From: an uncultured Chitinophaga sp.
GTDB taxonomy: Bacteria > Bacteroidota > Bacteroidia > Chitinophagales > Chitinophagaceae
Direction: 5' to 3'
Assembly: GCF_946479755.1 (NCBI RefSeq)
Contig: NZ_CAMLHC010000001.1
Span: 62,001 to 126,000, forward strand
DNA: 64,000 nt
The notes under the pieces are model-generated. The model made no database searches. It was not told the DNA's origin and was given only the letters and a program-made list of their open reading frames with translations. A program made the translations under genes and the position numbers. Numbering within the stretch: position 1 is the stretch's first letter; each line of letters begins with the position of its first letter. Positions 50,095 through 60,003 of the stretch are shown piece by piece.

Positions 50095-53000
50095 TTATCC
50101 GATGGCGGTAGCGCCAAGCCGGACGGGGTTTACATCATTGCCGTCTTCGCAGTCGTGCAGCGTTGCCGGCGGGTAGATGCTTTTCAGGGCCGACATCACC
50201 TGTAACAGCGTGGCATGTGTTTGCAGCAGCTGTATTTTGTCCGTATCATAAAATGTGGTGAAAACAGTGTTGACAGGTGTGGTGATGATACCATTGCATA
50301 CTGGCGCTATGGCGTTGATCATCGTGTCGAAGGCCGCCTTTTGCAGTCCTCCGGACAGCTGCGACACTACCCACAGGCGGATGGCTTCGCCATACTGCTC
50401 CACCAGGTTGTGTACACAGGAACAGATGTCCTGTTGCTGCTTGCCCGGGTTCGCCTTCAGTATGGCGTCTGTTAATATATTTTCGAGATAGTTGTCTTTC
50501 GCGGTGAGTTTGGCGTTGGCGGCCAGCCAGGCGCACCAGGCCAGTTCCAGCCGGGTGAAGATGAAACAGTCGGTATGTGCCAGCCAGTAGTCCACGATCC
50601 ATATTTTTACCGTCGCTACACCTGCCGGCGTGATGCCGGTCACCCCGCCGGTGATGCCGTCTTTCACCTTCTCTTCGAAAAACTGTTCGACTTCCGCTTT
50701 TACCGGGAATACGTTATTGCCGGTGCTCAGCGCCTGCCGGTAGGCATTGTTCATGGCGGCGATGGCAGCCTGGGCCACAAGGCACAGCTGGCGCAGTATA
50801 TCTTCGTCCCGGGTGGCGGGCAACGGCACCTGTAAGCCCCAGAGCAGGTCTGTCAGGTCACAGAGCAGCGAATCATCGCAGGCTTTGTTATCTACCCAGC
50901 ATATCTTCGGCAGCAGGTGGGCTGGTGTTTCCTGGCGGATGGTTTTCTCGGCATACCGCCGGTAGTCGATCTTCATGTTTTGTTCCAGCCATCCCGGCAT
51001 TACGAAGGTGAGGCGGAAAGAGTAGGGATCGTTATCGTAGCAGGTGTGACAGCTGCCATCCAGACAGATGGGAAGCAGTGCCTGTCCGGGTATACGAGGC
51101 CGCAGTAACAGGTGTTCTATGATAACGAAGCTGGTAGCGGCATCGATATTAAGCAGACTATTGAGCCGCCGTTGCAGCCCCGCAATATTTCCGGGAGCAC
51201 AGGGGGCGGCGATGGTATAGTCGATCGCGCGGGCGCGGTTGTAGCTGGCTTCCGGATAATTGCTGAGGAAGTCTGTTTTTAGTTGCAGCAGCGCCGTCTG
51301 CATGGCGGTTTGTTCGGCCGGGATGCTGCTGTACCGTGCCAGCGCATATTCGCTGAAGCTTTCTGCAAACCGTGACAGCAGATGGTCAAGAAAGCGGTTG
51401 CGCCTTGCCAGTCCGCTGTTGGCAGGCTCGCTAAGGGCTTGCAGCGAAGGGGCGGTGAGCCCGTTATAGAGCGCGGTAACACCTTTGATGTCGCTGTCTG
51501 ACAGCCAGTGCGTAAAATAACTCTGCAGCTGGCTGCTGTCTACCAGGAACAGATCACCGGCATGTTGCAGCTGTGCGAGATAGTTGACCAGCAACTGCTC
51601 AAAAAACAGCAGGTAGGTTTTGAGCTGCCGTGCCTGTGCCTTACGCAGGGCGGGCTCGGTATCGGAAAGTCCGAATTCGCCGATGCCATAGGTAAGCGGA
51701 TAAGAGTACTGTACCGGGTAATAATCTTCCATGTTCCTGATGGTGGCCGCCGGTATTTCCAGTTCGTTGTTGATGCCGGTGGCTTTGAGATATTCGCCAC
51801 TGCTGCGCAGCTCCTGCAGGATGCTGTTCAGCTCCATGTCGCTGGCGGCAAGGAAGGGGAGCCCGTTTTTATAAAAGAGAAATTTGCTGCGCTGTACGTA
51901 TAGCCGTGGCTGGTGTCCCGGCGTTACCGGCAGTGTCCATGGCTGGCTGTGATAAATCACTTCTCCGCGATCATCGTAGCTGGTCATCAGGAAATTGGTA
52001 ATGCTCACCACTTCCGGTATGTCCATGATGAGATTGATCATGTCTGACGCATGTATCTCCTGTTTGATGTCTGCCTTGTCCAGGTCTTCATTTTTGATAA
52101 ACCCGTTATGCAGCCTGGGCCCGTTGAATATTTCCGTGATGTTGGTGTCTTCTTTCAGCAGCTGTGCCAGTGAATATATCGGGATATTGGGGTTCAGGTA
52201 TTGTTCTATTTTCACGATGATCTCCGCCTGTACCTTCTCTATGTCCGCGTCCGGCGTTAACTCCGCGTCCATGCAGATGCTGACGTCTTCCATGGGCACC
52301 AGGGAGATGTGGCAAAAGGCTTCGTCCAGGTTACGGTGTGCGTTGAGGTTGGCCCGGGTGGCGTTGATCAGGGCATGTGTTTTTTCCAGTCCGTTTTTAT
52401 AGGTGCTGATAATGCCCGGCACCTGTTGCAGAGCACTGGTAATATCTGCCACCAGCAGGCTGCCGGCGTCGGAAAAGGAAAGGTATATGTTCAGCACTGC
52501 GTTCTTCAAGGTGATGACCACGGCGTTGCTGAGCGTCAGTTGCAGATCGATGAAAATAGCGCTCTGCATGGTTTTGGACAGATTACTGTCGGTAACGGGC
52601 GTTCCGTTGTTGTCCACCATTTTATTCAACGCCACAGTGGTGACCGTGATGGTATTGTCTACCAGGTCTTTCCAGTCATTCCATTTTTTGAGGATGTCTT
52701 CATAGGCCGGTAAGCGGAGCTCTATGGTAGCCCGGCTGTTGCCATAGGTGAGGGTTTGATATACCCTGCCATCGTTGATGTCGCCGAATACGGGGTCATC
52801 TTCGAGGGCAATCTGCACGTCGTACAGCCCTTTGATATTTACTTTTTCAAAAGCCTGTTTCCCGTCGGGTGTATGACTTTTATACGTCAGTTGTCCGTTC
52901 TTTTCATCGGCATAGATCTCTGTTTCGCAGTTACAGTCGTCGGCGCACCCGTCTGCCGCGGCTGTCGCGGTGGCGTCATCGCAGCTGCAGTGGCGTGGCG

Positions 53001-53358
53001 CCAGCCAGGCGTTGTGGATGCCTTCCTGATCGATCATGAGCTTACGGTAATCATTGACCGTCAGCGGATTCATCGTCAGGATCTCATGTGCCGGGAAAAA
53101 AGCCTGTTTATACAGCTGGCTTTTGTCCATATAGGCAGCGAAGAGGTCTGCCGTCGGGAAACCGGTACGGTAGGCCAGGTCGGTGATGGCAAAACACAGC
53201 AGTTCCAGTGTGGTGATACCCGGATCGTGCAGGTTATAGTCTGTCCAGAACCGGCTGCCCAGCTGCTGGATATAGTTCATGCCCTGTTGCCGCAGGAAGT
53301 TGAAGTCTTCCGGTGGTTTCAGTTTGCTATTGCGAAGTATGACGCGCTGTTTTTCCAT
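50095..53358 (-). CDS. eCIS baseplate protein (Cis12-like)
   Basis: A 1087-residue protein. The N-terminus YNLHDPGITTLELLCFAITDLAYRTGF (residues 41-67) matches the wedge proteins related to phage gpJ/gp6. Residues 120-146 contain a compact cysteine set (C124, C126, C138, C142, C144) that may bind metal; a second set lies near residue 760 (PICLDGSCHTC). The middle is helical with DVQIALEDDPVFGDI strands. It follows the first J-like protein by 18 bases. In eCIS and T4-like baseplates such subunits form wedge pairs that trigger sheath contraction. Confidence 0.75.
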   Translation of the reverse strand: MEKQRVILRNSKLKPPEDFNFLRQQGMNYIQQLGSRFWTDYNLHDPGITTLELLCFAITDLAYRTGFPTADLFAAYMDKSQLYKQAFFPAHEILTMNPLTVNDYRKLMIDQEGIHNAWLAPRHCSCDDATATAAADGCADDCNCETEIYADEKNGQLTYKSHTPDGKQAFEKVNIKGLYDVQIALEDDPVFGDINDGRVYQTLTYGNSRATIELRLPAYEDILKKWNDWKDLVDNTITVTTVALNKMVDNNGTPVTDSNLSKTMQSAIFIDLQLTLSNAVVITLKNAVLNIYLSFSDAGSLLVADITSALQQVPGIISTYKNGLEKTHALINATRANLNAHRNLDEAFCHISLVPMEDVSICMDAELTPDADIEKVQAEIIVKIEQYLNPNIPIYSLAQLLKEDTNITEIFNGPRLHNGFIKNEDLDKADIKQEIHASDMINLIMDIPEVVSITNFLMTSYDDRGEVIYHSQPWTLPVTPGHQPRLYVQRSKFLFYKNGLPFLAASDMELNSILQELRSSGEYLKATGINNELEIPAATIRNMEDYYPVQYSYPLTYGIGEFGLSDTEPALRKAQARQLKTYLLFFEQLLVNYLAQLQHAGDLFLVDSSQLQSYFTHWLSDSDIKGVTALYNGLTAPSLQALSEPANSGLARRNRFLDHLLSRFAESFSEYALARYSSIPAEQTAMQTALLQLKTDFLSNYPEASYNRARAIDYTIAAPCAPGNIAGLQRRLNSLLNIDAATSFVIIEHLLLRPRIPGQALLPICLDGSCHTCYDNDPYSFRLTFVMPGWLEQNMKIDYRRYAEKTIRQETPAHLLPKICWVDNKACDDSLLCDLTDLLWGLQVPLPATRDEDILRQLCLVAQAAIAAMNNAYRQALSTGNNVFPVKAEVEQFFEEKVKDGITGGVTGITPAGVATVKIWIVDYWLAHTDCFIFTRLELAWCAWLAANAKLTAKDNYLENILTDAILKANPGKQQQDICSCVHNLVEQYGEAIRLWVVSQLSGGLQKAAFDTMINAIAPVCNGIITTPVNTVFTTFYDTDKIQLLQTHATLLQVMSALKSIYPPATLHDCEDGNDVNPVRLGATAIG

Positions 53359-53376
53359 GATACAATGACTTATGCT

Positions 53377-56300
53377 TTATGCGCACCCGCAGTCTTCCCC
53401 GTTGTCAACCGTAGCGGCTGCCGTGGCGGGGATAGGGGTGATCACGTGATCGGTCGCCTTTACCGGCACGATGATGGCCGATTGCCGGTCGGGCGTGATG
53501 ATATCTTTGAGTATGCCGGCATGATAGAGTTTGACGTCTGTCACATAGTCGACATAGTATCTTTTTTCCATGAAGTTGACGATCATCGCGTTGGTGATCC
53601 TGTTCTCGAACCGCAGGTCTGCTCCTTCGGTATAGGCCCATGGCGCGAGGAAACGGGTAATTTCTTCCTGCAGCTGGTGGGTGAACAGTGTTTCGTCGTA
53701 TTGCGGAAAGAAACATACTTTGGCTTCCACCCGCACCTGTTCGTAATCCGGATTGCAGACATGCAGGTGTACGAACGGGGACACCAGTTTTTGCAGGTAT
53801 TCCTTCACCTGTTGCAGATCGCTCATGTAGGTGAAAGGGCGGAGCGGGTCTATCCCGTTGCGTTGCAGCAGCGAAGGGATGGTGATGACCGTCACATGCC
53901 CCGGCGCCATTTCGTTGTAGATACCGTTTTCGAAGCGGGTATGCGGAATACATTTGGCGCGGTAGAGGCTGGGGAACTGTTGTAACACGAGGTGTTCGTA
54001 GTCCCATTTGTTGACGCTGCGTCCTTTGTGCCGGAGCTGTTCGCTGCAGCGGATATAGAACTGTGTGTCTGATTCCTGCGGTGTGCCGCCAAAGGAGGAG
54101 AACGGCTGCATGACTGTTTTGATCTCCGGTTGCGGTGTAGCCAGTTTGGCAATGGTGCCGGCGGGCAGGGGGGAGGCGAGCGTTTGCGCGGGTACTGTGC
54201 CCGGCACGAAAGTGGCGGATACCGCCTGCGTAACGATAGACACGGCTTTGCAGACCGCTTCGTCTGCCTCCGCAATAGTGGCTTTCAGCCAATACTGCTG
54301 ATTGGGCATCACATGATGGTCCAGGCCTGCCTCGCGGGGGATGTTAAAAGCGATGATGCCGCTGCGGATGAGGTTATCGGTACCATCCGCCACTGCTGCC
54401 TCGTTGAAGGGAATCCATTCATCGCCTTTGAGATAGTGCCATTTCACCTGGTGTTCCGGTTTGCTCACCAGCGGGTTGGCGGTGCTTTCATCGATCTGGA
54501 ACAGCAGCGTCACCTGCCTTGGCGGCGTGAAGTGCTGTAAGCCGAGATAACATTCCGCCAGGCTGGGCGTATTGCTGGCCGTGTCGTGCAGGAACTGCGG
54601 CAACAGGTGCTGACCGACAGCGGTTTGTTTCTCTCCGAACGGATACACGTGAAAGAAAGTCGCTTCTGTTTGGGTGTCGGCCACATACTGCAGGTATATC
54701 TCCTGGAGGGTGGGCGGGGTGAACAGCCCTGTGGCCACGCCGGAGAGACTCAGTCCGTTGGCGGCCCTGGTGAGGTAGTTCATGCGTTGTGCCAGGCTGG
54801 TCTGGTAACCGAGGTCGTTGGTAAGGTTGTACCGTACGAAGCCGGTCACGCTGGCGGGAGAGTAAGGTGTATTCAGGTTACTGTAAACCGGTGCTATTTG
54901 GGTTTTATCGTCGATATAAAAATGTTCTCTGGGTTTGTTGTGCAGCATCCCGTCGATGTCTGCATCGAAGATGTCCAGCGGGTAGCGGATAATTTTCCAT
55001 CCGTCGTTATGCCGCAGGATGTACAGTTGTGGAGAGTCGCCGAAATCGTGCTCCGTGCCTTGTTTCCACATAAACATGGGCGTTACGCGCGCGTTGTTTT
55101 TCTGAAAGATCTCGTCGCAGCCTACGAGCAGCATGGCGCCGGGCACTGGTACTGCGCTGAAGGGCAGGAAGGGTTTGGACGGGTCCATCACGCCGGTGTC
55201 TGTCTGTACATGGATATTTTTCACTTTGTCCACGCTGACGGTGAGCGTATAACCGGTGATGACCGTGTTTTTCAGTTTTGCCCATGCCGATGCCTGGCCG
55301 GTGTTGCCACTGAGCAGGATGCGCAGTACGGGGGCGTTGGTGTCGTAGGCTGCTTTGTGAACGGCTTTACTGAAAGGCACGGTGCCGGGGAGGGTAGCTG
55401 CCATGGTGCAGGTCAGCACGAAGCCGCCTGTGGGCACTGCTGCCAGCCCGGTGATGGTGACGGGCGTCCAGCCGGCGGCGGTGGTCACGGCTGCGGTAAA
55501 ATCGGCCGCGTTGAGGGCAGTGACCGGGCTGCTGGTGGTGACGCTGATCGTGATGGTGCGGTTGCCTTCCCGCAGAAAGAGATAATGGGAGGCAAAAGCA
55601 AATCCTATTGCGGCCGCCGGCATGTTTACCCGCTGCACTTTGGTATAGTCTGCCAGTGTTTTACCGGCGAAAGGATGCCAGGGCGTCAGCGGTTCGTCGA
55701 AGGGCTGCCCGGCGCCGTCTTTGCTGGCGGGCAGTGGCGATGCATATACACGGTCTTTCGATATGGCCGGATCTGCGTCTTCTGTCGGACAAACATACAC
55801 GCTGCGTATGTCGCTGATGGTAGCGGTATTGATAGCCAGATCCGCATCGGTAGCGTAATAGGCATCGCTGCCGGCGGGGAATTTACCGGCTTTCAGCAGG
55901 GTACCTTTGGGCAGCAGGTGCTCTTCCGTGAACCGGGCCAGGGTAAAGGTCATAAACGCTTTGTCCGGCACGGGTTGTTTCTTCCGCAGGCGCAGGATCT
56001 CCTGGTAGTACAGTTCGAGATGCCTTTGCGTGAGTTCGTTGAGTTGTGTGCGTGAGAACTGCAGCAGTTTAAGGAAGGCGAGGAACAGCGCATTATGCGG
56101 TTCGTGGCTGTCCCACTGGCCGAGCGTGTCCTGTAACTCCTGTGCCGCTGCGGCGGTTATTTTAACGATGGCTTTGATAAAGATATCGATCGCGCTTTTG
56201 AAAAAATTGTGATTGGCGGCGAAGTACAGCTTTTTGATTTTGGTGGTGGCCGGACTGTAGATGTCCGGATCTACCGTGATGGCGCTGTTCCAGGTGGCGG

Positions 56301-56907
56301 GGAAGCTGTGACCGGCTGCGATATCTGCATCTTCCGTGGCGGCGCCGAAAATGGTCGTATAGATGTTGGCGTTAGGGTTGATCAGCCCGTCGGTAACGGC
56401 TTTATTGTAATAAGCCAGTAGTTTTTTGAGCTGATCTTTGAGGCGGGTGGTGATCAGTGACTGTACCACTGCTTTCAGCAGCAGGGTATCCGGCAGCTGA
56501 TCCCGCATTTTTTCGATCTGCCAGGCGAGGGAAAAGAGGGCGCTGAAAATTTTACCGTAGTAGTTTTTAGCTTGTGCAAGGGTGGCGGTGCCTTCCTGCA
56601 ACGGCAGCAGGAATTTTTTCAGGGTATCGGCGAAATCGCTGGTCTGCTGGGTGACGATCAGTGACAGCTGGGTAGAAATGTCTTTGTTGAAGAAGTTCTC
56701 CCAGGTGGTGCCGTCGCTGTTGTTGTCGTTGTTGATAAATAGCAGGAAAGCGGATAATTTTTGGGTGAACACAAGATGGTCAGCGATGCTGTGTTCATCC
56801 ACCGGGGCATAGGCAGGGTCGAGCGCGGGCAGCTGTCTGTCCTGCTGTGAAGTGCCGCTACCCGGCACAAATAAGGGGTCCAATACCAACGGGCAATCCT
56901 GTGACAT
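53377..56907 (-). CDS. eCIS baseplate J/gp47-like protein (Cis11)
   Basis: A 1176-residue protein with the J-type baseplate pattern. The C-terminal 330 residues are the recognisable part: DTQFYIRCSEQLRHKGRSVNKWDYEHLVLQQFPSLYRAKC, VTVITIPSLLQRNGIDPLRPF, then VHLHVCNPDYEQVRVEAKVCFFP and an arm domain ending EKRYYVDYVTDVKLY. The front half is unique to this branch, with many beta strands. These proteins form the inner baseplate wedges linking spike, tube and sheath. It starts 9 bases downstream of the gp25 gene stop and ends with the short acidic DNGEDCGCA tail. Confidence 0.85.
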   Translation of the reverse strand: MSQDCPLVLDPLFVPGSGTSQQDRQLPALDPAYAPVDEHSIADHLVFTQKLSAFLLFINNDNNSDGTTWENFFNKDISTQLSLIVTQQTSDFADTLKKFLLPLQEGTATLAQAKNYYGKIFSALFSLAWQIEKMRDQLPDTLLLKAVVQSLITTRLKDQLKKLLAYYNKAVTDGLINPNANIYTTIFGAATEDADIAAGHSFPATWNSAITVDPDIYSPATTKIKKLYFAANHNFFKSAIDIFIKAIVKITAAAAQELQDTLGQWDSHEPHNALFLAFLKLLQFSRTQLNELTQRHLELYYQEILRLRKKQPVPDKAFMTFTLARFTEEHLLPKGTLLKAGKFPAGSDAYYATDADLAINTATISDIRSVYVCPTEDADPAISKDRVYASPLPASKDGAGQPFDEPLTPWHPFAGKTLADYTKVQRVNMPAAAIGFAFASHYLFLREGNRTITISVTTSSPVTALNAADFTAAVTTAAGWTPVTITGLAAVPTGGFVLTCTMAATLPGTVPFSKAVHKAAYDTNAPVLRILLSGNTGQASAWAKLKNTVITGYTLTVSVDKVKNIHVQTDTGVMDPSKPFLPFSAVPVPGAMLLVGCDEIFQKNNARVTPMFMWKQGTEHDFGDSPQLYILRHNDGWKIIRYPLDIFDADIDGMLHNKPREHFYIDDKTQIAPVYSNLNTPYSPASVTGFVRYNLTNDLGYQTSLAQRMNYLTRAANGLSLSGVATGLFTPPTLQEIYLQYVADTQTEATFFHVYPFGEKQTAVGQHLLPQFLHDTASNTPSLAECYLGLQHFTPPRQVTLLFQIDESTANPLVSKPEHQVKWHYLKGDEWIPFNEAAVADGTDNLIRSGIIAFNIPREAGLDHHVMPNQQYWLKATIAEADEAVCKAVSIVTQAVSATFVPGTVPAQTLASPLPAGTIAKLATPQPEIKTVMQPFSSFGGTPQESDTQFYIRCSEQLRHKGRSVNKWDYEHLVLQQFPSLYRAKCIPHTRFENGIYNEMAPGHVTVITIPSLLQRNGIDPLRPFTYMSDLQQVKEYLQKLVSPFVHLHVCNPDYEQVRVEAKVCFFPQYDETLFTHQLQEEITRFLAPWAYTEGADLRFENRITNAMIVNFMEKRYYVDYVTDVKLYHAGILKDIITPDRQSAIIVPVKATDHVITPIPATAAATVDNGEDCGCA

Positions 56908-56916
56908 AATAGTGGT

Positions 56917-57363
56917 TTACAAAGTATCAGTGATATTGGGGGCAGTGTATAAAAAATTCGGTATTTCCGTTCCTTCTTTGATATAGAAGGGGAAGACATA
57001 GTTAAACCGGGAGTTGGAGGTCTTCACGATAAAATCTATTTTGATATACACGACGCCTTGCCATTCGTTGCTACCATCGATTTCGAGGTTTTCAAGTTTG
57101 ATGCGGGGTTCATAGAAGAGGATGGCTGTCTCCACTTTTTCGAGCATCAGTGTTTTCTGCCCGGTGTCCATCGGTTCAAATACAAACTCCTGCATGTCGC
57201 ATCCGTAGCGGGGCTGCATGATCCGTTCGCCGGTGGCGGTGGTGAGCAGTATGTGCAGGCTGCTGTAGATGTCTTCCACATCTTCGAGCATGGCTACGGT
57301 GCCGTATTTATTGAAGGCGGGCGGGAAGCTCCAGCCTCTGCCCAGAAAGCTGTTATTGTCCAT
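56917..57363 (-). CDS. GPW/gp25-like baseplate protein (Cis9)
   Basis: A 148-residue protein of the gp25 (lysozyme-like baseplate wedge) family. GRGWSFPPAFN starts it, then VEDIYSSLHILLTTATGERIMQPRYGCDMQEFVFEPMD carries the conserved RxMxPxYGC(D/S) part, and a helix plus LENLEIDGSNEWQGVVYIKIDF follow. gp25 nucleates sheath assembly in phage, T6SS and eCIS. It sits between the VgrG-like spike gene (7 bases) and the J-like gene (9 bases). No oddities in length. Confidence 0.9.
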   Translation of the reverse strand: MDNNSFLGRGWSFPPAFNKYGTVAMLEDVEDIYSSLHILLTTATGERIMQPRYGCDMQEFVFEPMDTGQKTLMLEKVETAILFYEPRIKLENLEIDGSNEWQGVVYIKIDFIVKTSNSRFNYVFPFYIKEGTEIPNFLYTAPNITDTL

Positions 57364-57370
57364 GGGGTTA

Positions 57371-59095
57371 TCAGTTTATTTTTACCAGTCCTCCTTTGAC
57401 GCTCGTCATACCGTTGCCGGCTGCCAGTTCGCAACCGCCGCCGCCATCAGCTTTAAAGCCCATCGTGGCTTTTACGTCGGCTGTTTTGCCTTCTACGGTC
57501 ATGGCGCCGGTAGCTTTGATCGTGATGTCTTTGGGGCTTTCGATACTGATGCCGCTGCTGTTCATGATGATTTTATTGCCATGTTCATCTTCCAGCTGCA
57601 GCACATCTGCGTCTTCCGATACGAGGAATTTTTTTCCTGCCGGCGTGTCGAGCTGGAAGCTTTTTTTCTGGTCGTTGAAAATCATTTTCATTTTGCTGCG
57701 GGTGACGAACCCTTTTTCGTCGTTGGCGTCGGCGGCTTTCAGCGGCGCGGGTAAAGCGCTGCTGTTGAGGCCTCCCAGCACCACGGGATAGTTGGGGTTG
57801 CCGTCGATGAAGCTGACCAGCACTTCATCATTTTTCTCCGGCCGGAAGAAGGAGCCTCTTTCTTTGCCTGCGTCGAGCGTGCTGATGCGGGCCCATACGC
57901 CTTCTTCTTTACTGTCGATGAAAGGGAGGGTGACTTTGATGCGGTCTTCACCTTCCGGATCATTTTCCAGTTGTGTGACGATGCCCACCTGCAACGCGGT
58001 GATGCGGGATGCCGGGGTCTGGGCACCAGGGGGCACCGGTGGCTGAAAGCCGATTTGTATGTCGGTGGTCCAGTTACCTTTCACGATCTGGTGACGGACG
58101 CCGGAGACAAAGGCGTTGCCTTCGAAGCGTTTACCTACCCCTTTGAGCGCCACGATGTTGCCGGGCTTTATTTTCGGTGTGCCCTGGAAATTGGCGCGGC
58201 CGGTGATCCTCGACAGGCGGGCTTGTTGCAGCAGCCCGTCCGTGGCAGGCTGCAGTTCCGCGCTGTTGATCCTGTTATTGAATTTCAGCTCCGTGTCTTT
58301 GGTTTTGATGCTGGCAGCAAGGTCTTTGCCGTTGATGTTACCGCCCAGGGTGCCGGTGGGTTCCTTTGCTTCCACAGGGGTGAGCTGCTGACCGGAATAG
58401 TCCCACAGGTAACTTTTAAGTCCGGGTGGCTGGGTGCGTGCGTCCATTTCAAGGTCCAGTTCCAGCAGGGAAGAGCCGTACTGTACTGTTTCCACCGGCT
58501 GCTGACCCAGGTCCGGTGCCTTGATGGTGGCTTTGCCATCGTCTACCACCACGAGCAGACCATTGGCGGTGGCCCTTTCCAGCAGGAAGTCCCAGTCGCT
58601 CAGGTGGTACTGCACCAGTCCGGGATGTTTATAGCTGGTGGCAGCCACCGTCTTCTGCATATCCCAGGCGGAGAGGATGTCTTCCATGACCTCTTTGTCT
58701 TTCTGGTCTTTGTAGTATTTCTCCCGGGGGGTAATGGAGGCGGCAAATACTTTATCCCTGCATTCAATGGTGAGGAGGGAGCCGTTTTTGCGCACTTTGA
58801 TGCTGTTCCGTATCACCACGCCTTTGAAGATCGTTTCATCTTTACCGCCATAGCCGGTTTTGATTTCTATCTCTTTACCGGGGATAAAGAGGTCGGTGTC
58901 GGAGAGGGCGAATGTTTGTTTCGAGGCTTCTCCGTCCTGGTAAATCAGGGTGGCGGTTGGGATGCGGTTCACTTCCTTGTTGACCATCACCGATGCGATC
59001 GGGTAGGAGCGTGGTACTTCCTGGCCGCCGGAGAGGACGGTGACGGTGGTCACAGAGGGTGTTCCGTTGGTTTGTATGTCGCGGTTATCGGGCAT
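57371..59095 (-). CDS. VgrG-like spike protein (Cis8)
   Basis: A 574-residue spike protein. Residues about 1-360 form the gp27-like hub (YPIASVMVNKEVNRIPTATLIYQDGE ... GYGGKDETIFKGVVIRN), followed by an OB-fold (VGIVTQLENDPEGEDRIKVTLPF, VWARISTLDAGKERGSFFRPEKNDEVLVSFIDGNPNYPVVLGGL). The tail is a short beta-helix with the repeat IMNSSGISIESPKDITIKATG. It ends soon after with no extra effector domain. It forms the trimeric tip. Its start overlaps the LysM hub gene by 11 bases. I see no separate PAAR cap gene in the operon. Confidence 0.9.
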   Translation of the reverse strand: MPDNRDIQTNGTPSVTTVTVLSGGQEVPRSYPIASVMVNKEVNRIPTATLIYQDGEASKQTFALSDTDLFIPGKEIEIKTGYGGKDETIFKGVVIRNSIKVRKNGSLLTIECRDKVFAASITPREKYYKDQKDKEVMEDILSAWDMQKTVAATSYKHPGLVQYHLSDWDFLLERATANGLLVVVDDGKATIKAPDLGQQPVETVQYGSSLLELDLEMDARTQPPGLKSYLWDYSGQQLTPVEAKEPTGTLGGNINGKDLAASIKTKDTELKFNNRINSAELQPATDGLLQQARLSRITGRANFQGTPKIKPGNIVALKGVGKRFEGNAFVSGVRHQIVKGNWTTDIQIGFQPPVPPGAQTPASRITALQVGIVTQLENDPEGEDRIKVTLPFIDSKEEGVWARISTLDAGKERGSFFRPEKNDEVLVSFIDGNPNYPVVLGGLNSSALPAPLKAADANDEKGFVTRSKMKMIFNDQKKSFQLDTPAGKKFLVSEDADVLQLEDEHGNKIIMNSSGISIESPKDITIKATGAMTVEGKTADVKATMGFKADGGGGCELAAGNGMTSVKGGLVKIN

Positions 59096-59771
59096 CTTCC
59101 AGTGGTAAAAAGTTAATAACGGTACCTGGTGTCAGTTTCCTGAAATTGGTGAGGTTGTTGGCGCGGGCCAGCTGAAAGTAATACGCCGGGTCTTCGTACT
59201 GGCGGAAGCTCATGAGTGACAGATGATCGCCGTTGGCCACGGTGCGCTGGTGCGTCAGGTCCGGCGACAGGGGATCTTCTTTGGCCACGCGTTTTTTGTC
59301 ATCAATACTGCTTTTGAACGTTACCTTGGCGAGCGCGCGGATGGGACGGCCATCGGGTTTGAACAGCTTGAAGTTGATGTTGAGGGAGGTGAGCCTGCCT
59401 GCAAAAGCCATGGGCCCCCATATGACGCGGAAGTGCCGTGGCTCGTGCGCATCTCCTTCATAGTCTGTCAGCAGTTTTTTGAACTTTTTGATATCGTCCC
59501 ATATATCGGCGCGGGGTTGTTCATCGGCGATACCGGTGGAATCAAACAGCAGTTCGAGCGCCAGTTCATCCGGCGCGATGGCTTTGAACTTCTGTTGTTT
59601 GCCGCTGGTACCTTGTCCCTGTCCTTCGGCGTATTCGATCTTGTAGTTTAACTGGTAGCTTTCGGGGTTGATGAACGCATCGAAGTCACCTGTTTTGGAC
59701 GCGTCGTCCATTTCAGGTTTTTTGTATGCGATGATCTTTACTTTCTCCAGTTTTCCTTTGTCAACGCTCAT
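59085..59771 (-). CDS. CIS tube-hub protein with LysM domain (Cis7)
   Basis: A 228-residue protein. The N-terminal 170 residues match the contractile-injection-system tube-like hub (INPESYQLNYKIEYAEGQGQGTSGKQQKF, LELLFDSTGI, RHFRVIWGPMAFAGRLTSLNI). The C-terminal 50 residues form a LysM motif (VANGDHLSLMSFRQYEDPAYYFQLARANNLTNFRKLTPGTVINF). It connects tube and spike in eCIS and T4-like gp53 contexts. It overlaps the start of the spike gene and follows a DUF5908 gene by 22 bases. Confidence 0.9.
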   Translation of the reverse strand: MSVDKGKLEKVKIIAYKKPEMDDASKTGDFDAFINPESYQLNYKIEYAEGQGQGTSGKQQKFKAIAPDELALELLFDSTGIADEQPRADIWDDIKKFKKLLTDYEGDAHEPRHFRVIWGPMAFAGRLTSLNINFKLFKPDGRPIRALAKVTFKSSIDDKKRVAKEDPLSPDLTHQRTVANGDHLSLMSFRQYEDPAYYFQLARANNLTNFRKLTPGTVINFLPLEDAR

Positions 59772-59793
59772 GGGGTTATTGTTTTACGCGGGG

Positions 59794-59991
59794 TTATTTT
59801 TCGAGCTTATCACGCAGCACGGCCATTACCTGTTCCACGCATTCGGCGATGATCAGGTCTTTATCGGCATCCGCTTTGTCTGCCGGTGGTGGCTGGTTGC
59901 CGCCGCCGCCGGTGTTGGGGGTGCTGCCGGGCGGGCTTTCAGCGGCGTTGACCACCACCCGGATATGTAGTTCCCGTATCTGGATGGGCAT
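59794..59991 (-). CDS. DUF5908 small eCIS protein
   Basis: A 65-residue protein with the DUF5908 start MPIQIRELHIRVVVNA, a Gly/Pro/Asn-rich linker, and a helix LIIAECVEQVMAVLRDKLEK. DUF5908 genes occur between tube and hub genes in Bacteroidota eCIS loci. Its role is not known; the short strand plus helix may act as an adaptor or chaperone. No signal peptide. It is 12 bases after the stop of the second tube gene. Confidence 0.85.
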   Translation of the reverse strand: MPIQIRELHIRVVVNAAESPPGSTPNTGGGGNQPPPADKADADKDLIIAECVEQVMAVLRDKLEK

Positions 59992-60003
59992 AGCAGTATT
60001 TTT

